NCBI GenBank assembly: GCA_032207245.1
Contig: CM063498.1
Location: forward strand, 58,335,440-58,399,439
Direction: 5' to 3'
DNA length: 64,000 nucleotides
Source of the DNA: Pardosa pseudoannulata
Lineage: Eukaryota > Arthropoda > Arachnida > Araneae > Lycosidae
Under the pieces are notes generated by a model that was not told the DNA's origin, did not search any database, and saw only the letters and a program-made list of their open reading frames with translations. Both the position numbers and the translations under genes were made by a program. This document shows, in pieces, positions 57,969 to 64,000 of the stretch. The first letter of the stretch is position 1; each line of letters starts with the position of its first letter.

Positions 57969-58059
57969 CTTGTCAACTCCGTGATCCCTACTAAGGCCCG
58001 CTGACTGCCATGACCCTAGAATTTAAGCGGGCCTTAGTAAAGATCACGAAGTTGACAAG
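57969..58059 (-). other. 34 bp stem-loop (possible miRNA-like hairpin or tiny foldback element)
   Basis: Arms 57969-58002 and 58026-58059 are inverted repeats with three C/T differences and a 23 nt loop. In a minus-strand transcript all 34 positions pair (three G-U); on the plus strand there would be three A-C mismatches. The 5' arm of the minus transcript starts CTTGTCAACTTCGTGATC. No expression evidence is available; a MITE relic is the alternative. Confidence 0.5.
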
Positions 58060-58954
58060 AGAAAGGCCACTTTTTAGTAACGAATTCCCAAGGCTTTCAA
58101 ATCCATCTTTTCAACCTCGCTCCCGTTTTACTGAGTTTACCTGAGCAATTAATAAAGCTTTAGTCTTCAGTCGCCAAGGGAGTGACTTGTATATTTTGTC
58201 AAGTCCCCGAAGACATAGAAAGTTACTCTATGCGATGCTACACCGTGATGTTCATCCGGTCGATTCAACCGCGAACCGAAACCGGTGTTAAGCGAAACGA
58301 CCCATTAATTATAAAGTTGTTCGGCCAACGCAACCTTTAATATTTTATTTGTTAATAAAATGAAAATGCTCCTCTTCGTTTTTTCAGGGCTGTCCTCGAG
58401 TCGAACTGAAAAATTCACTAGGAGTGTCCTCTTTGAGCCCCACCCCCGACACTCACCCCATCCTAAACAAAAACAATGTCCTCTCTGGAAGCCGGGAAAC
58501 GGGGTGAGGAATAGGAGCAGAACGATATTCCACGAAAAAGACCTTCTGTTTCGTTCCGAGCATTCGCGGAATTGCAAGCGGAACGGATTCCTTTTCTGTT
58601 TTGTTTGAACGGACCCTGACGGAACAAACGATAAAGGTGTTGGCGTGTTGGAATGAGGATACGAAAGAACCATTAGGTAAATCACTTTCTCGAAAGTCTA
58701 GCCGAAACATTCTTCCCCTTCCCCACACGCACTTTATTACTTTTTTTTTTCGGTAGTTTGCATCTCTGCGAGAGAGAAACGTATGACGACCGCGTTCCAC
58801 AACTGTAGATTTTAGATAATTCTTTTCGACGTGAGATAACTATTTCAATTTGTATTCCTCATATATGTGTGTGTGCGTTTATGGCGTATAACCAAGTGGT
58901 CGACAGGGGTGTTGATGTCATGCCCAGCCGAGGCAGTTTAAAAATATAAGAAAA
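58060..58954. other. GC-richer intergenic DNA, nothing recognised
   Basis: Open frames of 126 and 115 codons on the minus strand (58305-58800) overlap each other and a plus-strand frame, share no family features and are not called. A weak tRNA-like piece (AACCAAGTGGTCGACAGGGG) is at about 58890. Confidence 0.35.
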
Positions 58955-60077
58955 CTAGCAAGTGTGCCCGTGCTTCGCTACGGTGACCTTAATATATTAC
59001 TTTTAAACAAAGATTTTTTTTTTCGTGCATAACTCTATAAATTCGTCACAGTTCAGTTCGAGTCATTGCAATATATTTATGTATTTCTATCATAAGCCTA
59101 TTATGAGATTATTCAGTTTTTTAAATCGAATTTGTGTCTTATATTAAATTTGCTCAAACTTTTTTTATGGTAACATAGAAGTTTAACCCTAAATTACATT
59201 ACTGTATTAATACTGTACGTTGATTAGCAAAATTAACAGATCTTGCCATATTAGAATAGGAAGAGGTTTTGAAAACAACAGTGCTAATTTGGGTGGTATA
59301 AATAAATGTTGTCCAAAACTAAGGAAATTTATGACAAACCACATGGTTTTGTGTGAAACAGAAATACACATTCATATCGACAACCATATGAATATAATGA
59401 TAACTATATATATAAAAGGATAGGTTTTACTTGTCCATGAGAGTCACTGAAATTTGTACTTTTTGTTGTTAGAATATTGTTGATATGCATTTCATTGTAA
59501 CGTAAAAATTAACCAAGAATTAAATTAGTTCTTATATAAAAATGCTATAATTAGGGTCACATAGAAATGAAAGTGAATCACTTTATATCTCAATTTCCAG
59601 GTCAAATCGAATTGATATTACGCAGACGATGTTTAGGTAATGTAAAATAAGAAATAAATAAATCAGATATTTAAAGTAATGACGTCATAAGGATAGAAAA
59701 ATATCATTTTCACCTATTTATTATGTGATGAATTGAACATTTTAATCTCCTGCTTTTAACCGTGGAAAACTGCGTTTAAAACAATTACTTGGGATGACGT
59801 CATATTGCTAGAAATATTGCTTCTTTCACTTAGTTATGATGCGATAAATTAAAAACTTAATCGTTTGCGTTTAACCGAGGAAAATAATGCTTGGAATAAT
59901 GACATGAAATGCTCGAAAAAGGGGGAATGAATGAATTTCGAACGTTGAAAATTTACAAAAACCTTCCCAGGGATATACCTAAATATTTCCCAAATTTTCA
60001 CGGCGATTGGATGCATAGTTTTCGAGTCTATTGAGTACAGACAGACAAACACAAATTCATTTATATATATATATAGA
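58955..60077 (-). mobile_element. Non-autonomous Helitron, family A
   Basis: In plus coordinates A|CTAGCAAGTGTGCCCGTG...TATATATATATAGA|T. Reversed, it starts TCTATATATATATAAATGAA and ends with hairpin CCGTAGCGAAGCACGG and CTTGCTAG. It is the full-length relative of 924-1995. Short frames in it mirror those of the other copy but do not match a Helitron Rep or helicase motif. Confidence 0.82.
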
Positions 60078-60560
60078 TTTCTAAGATAAATCTAAGAAAA
60101 TTTCTTCTTTCTAGGAATCTATAAAGTTTTAATTGGTTAGATCCGTTGCCTAAGGGCTTGTACTGTAGCCTCAGTGGTCAGTTTAGAGTAGAGGTTAAAA
60201 GGAGGGAAATCAGGAACAGACGGTGTTTTTTCCGTATGTCGTAGATTTAAAATCCCTGAGAATTTTCTGAATCCGAAATGAGGGCTTTGACACTAAATTT
60301 ACTTTGGTATCTTTTATGCATCAGGTTACCGAATGCTCGTTGACGCGATATTTTTATGGGGGCATCTTCGGAGGCCCTTAAAGAATACTAAACCCGCCTT
60401 TTAACCCCTTTTACCTTTATGCTGATAAACGGTTAAACCCACAGGATCAAGGTTAAAATTATTCCGAAAAGCTCGCACGTTATCTCTTTTCGACTATGAA
60501 CAAATTTCTAATTTATGAAAAATGATATTTAGAGTTTGATAATTTCTCGCTAAATGTTTT

Positions 60561-60563
<3 letters not shown>
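60078..60563. other. Intergenic, nothing recognised
   Basis: No supported feature. Confidence 0.35.

Positions 60564-60633
<70 letters not shown>
60564..60633. repeat. (CT)n(CA)n(TA)n microsatellite
   Basis: Three consecutive dinucleotide tracts. Confidence 0.95.
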
Positions 60634-62404
60634 TCCCAATGATGACTGGTCACTTGCTATTTTAGACATTTTGTTGAATATCAAGAAAAATATACGAGGA
60701 ATTATCCTGAAACCTCAGGAGTGTAAACAGGATAGTAGACGTCATATATTTCAGCTAAGAAATTTTCCCGAAACCCTATAGGGGACAGTCCTGAAATTGA
60801 AGAAATACGAATATGTTTTGGACAACCCTGTAAAAAGTAATGTATGAAAAGAGTTGAAACTGTAGCACATGATTATGATGCTTCTTGTAAAATTTGTGTT
60901 TATTGTTATGAGAATAGCACGTATACTCCTGGGGAAATTAAGGTTTTTATAAAAACAATCCCAAATTTGTCCAAATGTTTTGCAATATAGTGAATATATA
61001 TTGTTAGCGATGACAGCTCAATACAACAAAAGTAGTAAAAAAAATATTAGAAAATGAACGAAAGCGTACTGAATATGTTAGTTTATTGGCAGAACGACTA
61101 AAGCAAATATTTTAAAGCATAAAGATATAGTATATCCCAGGAAGGGTGTTTTCAAATAACAGCACTTTCTTATCTGAGGAGTATAGTCCTCTAATGAACC
61201 CCGAGTGCCTTTGTAATCGGAGTTTCCATGTGATAAAAGCTAATTGTATTACAATGCCCACTGTGAATAAGGGAGTGGCAATTGTTCATCACTCTTTCAA
61301 GTCACGTCCCGACTAGAGATTGTGTCAACACCGACTATATACCGTATTTAATCGAGTATTAATTCGCATCCTGATTTTTGTAACAAACATTGACGAAAAA
61401 TTCGATCTCGTGTATAAAATTTTAAACTAAATTTGACACCTAAAATATAACATACAAGTAAGTACATTGTAAAACAAATGCTACACGGACCCAAGGCTCA
61501 TTAAATGGTATTTTAAAGATCACTCTATTTTAATGAAACCCTTCGGTTATCGGTTGTCTACGGTCAAATGGAAAGTTTCGACTACTATGAAATGACATGG
61601 GGGCTGAAGTTCAAGAGCTCCACTACCCTTTTACATGGGTGTGGGAATAATGTTACGTTGATTTAGTGTTTAAGGAAGAAGAAATTAAAACTCATTAATA
61701 AAACACACCTTGACTAATATTCTTGATTAAATGATTTTATACAATAAATGCCTAAGGAATACAACTTATCGTTTATAGATGTGGGAGACTCTGGACTCGG
61801 CGTCGGTTTCGCAAAAATGGTGTCGCTTTTCGTTTGTCTCGTGTCACTCCGAATATATATCCCGCAAGAAGCGGATGCTAGCAGCGTCCACCCTCTTCTT
61901 TCCTCTGGAAACAACCTCATACGGAAAAATTCAGCCTGTTCCCGCAGAGAAAAAAACAGGGATCAGCTCGAGAACGGAGGGGTCAGATCATGCCAAACAA
62001 ACGGGCCCTTTTATTGGTTGGGAGAAATCCGAAGTGTCTTCCTAGTCCTGGCCTCTCCTATTCTGTTTGCCTTTGGTGGTGGCTTACGAAAAGAGGTAAA
62101 AAAAAAAAAAAAAAGTTGAAGCATCGAATGAACTTATTGTTGCAATGGGGTGTTATGCGAGGGACTTTTATTTCTTTATTCATCTTTATTTTGTAGGTAA
62201 AGAGCGTTTTGGGACAACGTCGTTTGATAAGCTTTATTCATGTTACATTGAAGAGGCAGCCACAAAACAGCTGTTTGATGACAACTTAAGACTTCGTTTT
62301 GTACCTCCATCACGATCATTTAACATTCATATTTTTAATATCAGTTTTACTTCCATATTTTTAATTTAACGGTGGAGAATGCTTCGATCAACATTTTACT
62401 AAAC
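60634..62404. other. Intergenic, possible transposon debris
   Basis: At about 61340, CCGTATTTAATCGAGTATTA and ATTCGCATCCTG look like the end of a DNA transposon but no partner end was found. 61740-62120 is GC-richer with overlapping open frames on both strands (up to 123 codons) that I do not recognise; it could be LTR-like, but no TG/CA ends with a target duplication were seen. Confidence 0.3.
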
Positions 62405-62830
62405 AGTGGCTTGCGAGCCGGGATCTACAGTCAGTATGGTATTTGTGCCAAAGATGAGACTCGAACCTTCGTTCCGAAAGTTGCCTATGAAGCTGTCTGG
62501 ACATATAACCAGAGTAGGGTATAGATTTTATGAAATCTACAAAAAGTTAGATATTGTCACTGAGATAAAGAGAAGAAGAGTCCAAGGCTAATCAATGTGG
62601 AGAGGATGGAGCCTTGTAAAACTACAAGAAGACTCCAAAAAGAATACACCAGCTAATCTAGACCCAGGAATAGATGGAGGGAATAGGTCAAAGATGATTT
62701 AAAGAGTGGTGGATTTTCTAAAAGCATTTAACCTAATGGAATGGAAAAAAAGTTTTAAAGGAGGCCACGGTCCACCAAAGGATGTAGTCACAACGAGGAT
62801 AACGATGAGGGCATATATTTGAAAAGGGAA
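62405..62830 (+). pseudogene. Non-LTR retrotransposon reverse-transcriptase C-terminal remnant
   Basis: One frame reads YRFYEIYKKLDIVTEIKRRR and then stops; after a frameshift the sequence continues VERMEPCKTTRRLQKEY, stop, RPRNRWRE, stop, VKDDLKS. This follows the common C-terminal pattern of many LINE ORF2 proteins (EL..LY.EPDIV..IK..RL.W.GHV.RM, then G.RPR.RW.D.V..DL). Several stops and a frameshift show it is dead. Not the same clade segment as 26990-27244. Confidence 0.7.
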
Positions 62831-63490
62831 ACGTAAAATGAAACGGAAACGTTTGATGAAACGGAAATGAAAGGGAAGCGTTTATGGAGACGTTTTTGAA
62901 ACGTTTTCATGCGGTTTCGTTTTCCCTCCCTCCGCCGTCTTGAGCATTTCCTTTAGCATTGAAGGTAGACGCGATCTTTATCTCCTATATCGCTAGGAAT
63001 ATTTTCTGTATGATGTCACTTCCCTCTAACACTAGCTGTTTGGTCTTTCGTAATCAGAAACTCAGCTTTCGAGTTCCGTCGTAGGCATGGTTACCTGTAG
63101 AGAAGGGCAAAGCTAGAAATAGAATAAATGAACAGCATTTAATTTTTTTCCTCTTTACTTTTCTTACTTCTAATGCGAGCGTAATTGCCTTTTTCTAGCA
63201 CTTCTCAATACAACACTGAGTATTTTGAATCGTTTTACTATGGAAGCCCTTCAGGCGATCAAAATGACTCCTTGTGAGAAGGCAACATATTCAAGCCTTA
63301 CACCGGAATCCCAAACACCACTGCGTGAAGGGTCATACATACATCTACATGCATATATTTATATGTAACATATTATACATGCAAATACATATATGCATAT
63401 ATATGTATGTGTAATTTATCAAAATTTATTGCCCCTAAAATTTTTCGAAGTTCTCCACCCTTACATTCTACTTTTCTAATTTCAATTTTC
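62831..63490. other. Intergenic, nothing recognised
   Basis: Contains GAAACGGAAACG repeats (62825-62910) and an ATGCATATA-rich simple stretch at 63330-63410. No gene. Confidence 0.35.
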
Positions 63491-63495
63491 CTAGT

Positions 63496-63640
63496 GGTAG
63501 CTTAGTCGGCAAAGGCGTCGATTTCATAACAGTAAGGTTGTAGGATCAAGGATCGAACCGGCGAAAGATCCCTCGTGTTCATCAATGGCGGATGGGACAC
63601 GTAAAGCAAGTTTGGGGTTTAAAGTAATATCCAGACCTGT
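63496..63640 (+). mobile_element. tRNA-derived SINE, family 2 (Met-tRNA-like)
   Basis: TGGTAGCTTAGTCGGCAAAG (A box and D arm), anticodon-loop-like TTTCATAA (CAT, as in tRNA-Met), then AAGGATCGAACCGG as the B box. Its sequence differs from family 1. The 3' border is not defined. Confidence 0.55.
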
Positions 63641-63852
63641 TTCATCAGACAAGCCTCTTTGGTGTTTACATCTTACAAACCGACGTTAACCAGTATCTTT
63701 CATTAACAATCGAATTGCAAAAACTTGGCCGTTGTTTTAATCAAATTCATTCTTTTCATCCGCCCTTCCAATGTCGGATTAATATCTCGTCGTCTTTGAA
63801 TTATCCTAAAAAAATACAATGATCTTCACACACAATCGCTGTAAGTCAGCTT

Positions 63853-63977
63853 GCCGAACGATGGCGGAATTTGAGGGTTCGAACCCCTCAAGGGTGTACG
63901 CAGCCGTTTGAAATCGGCTTTATGCAATAGGTTCTGTTCTTATTAGTCCTCGTGTAACAAAACAGTAGTTCCAAACC
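63853..63977 (+). mobile_element. tRNA-SINE family 1, internally deleted in its tRNA head
   Basis: Head GCCGAACGATGGCGGAATTT jumps directly to GAGGGTTCGAACCCCTCAAG (B box), losing ~35 nt including the anticodon region; core GAAATCGGCTTTATGCAATA and tail GTAGTTCCAAACC remain. Confidence 0.75.
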
Positions 63978-64000
63978 AATCGCAAACCCTTAGTTGGCTC

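Noticed and set aside
58305..58800. 126- and 115-codon minus-strand open frames
   Set aside because: They overlap each other and a plus-strand frame in GC-richer DNA and have no recognisable domain; chance frames are likely, though a lineage-specific exon cannot be excluded.
61748..62119. 123-codon plus-strand open frame
   Set aside because: Overlaps two other frames, ends in a poly-Lys run from an A tract and has no family resemblance.

Overview
This is an AT-rich, intron-bearing, retroposon-laden animal genomic window, most likely arthropod and probably arachnid. That placement is my inference from the mix of tRNA-derived SINEs, short Helitrons, Tc1-like elements and piggyBac/hAT debris; no sequence search was run. 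No prokaryotic or viral gene organisation is present.

The only convincing host gene is the 3' end of an LRRFIP1/2-type gene (leucine-rich-repeat Flightless-interacting protein) on the plus strand. Four terminal coding exons (701-821, 3490-3569, 3703-3807, 6642-6749) join in frame with GT/AG introns and encode about 136 residues of coiled coil, ending in a TAA at 6747-6749. Two of its introns carry transposons: a Helitron at 924-1995 and a TTAA-flanked element at 5522-6442. From 6.75 to about 18.0 kb the sequence is AT-rich, has no recognisable gene and almost no recognisable repeat. It may include a long 3' UTR, with candidate poly(A) signals at 7018 and 11774.

From about 18 kb to the end the window is a transposon graveyard. 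It holds: (a) at least nine copies of one tRNA-derived SINE, three of them with 13-14 bp target-site duplications and one locus where the SINE is a head-to-tail tandem array (30368-31036); (b) two families of short Helitrons with A|TC...CTAG|T ends; (c) three copies of a ~920 bp TTAA-flanked element; (d) a pogo/Tigger-like element (42015-45101) containing a retroposon, a Helitron and, inside the Helitron, a 263 bp foldback element; (e) a nested stack at 45.57-49.0 kb (piggyBac, hAT, second piggyBac, second hAT) whose insertion order can be read from target duplications; (f) two Tc1-like transposase pseudogenes; (g) two solo LTRs; (h) two non-LTR retrotransposon coding remnants; (i) micro- and minisatellites, a ~185 bp T tract and a 34 bp-stem hairpin at 57969-58059.

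I found no intact autonomous transposon, no CRISPR array, no functional tRNA or rRNA gene, and no second host gene. The most useful new observations are structural: the nested stack, the foldback inside a Helitron inside a pogo element, the tandem SINE array, tRNA-like modules inside Helitrons, and a repeat whose two copies were independently hit by different transposons.
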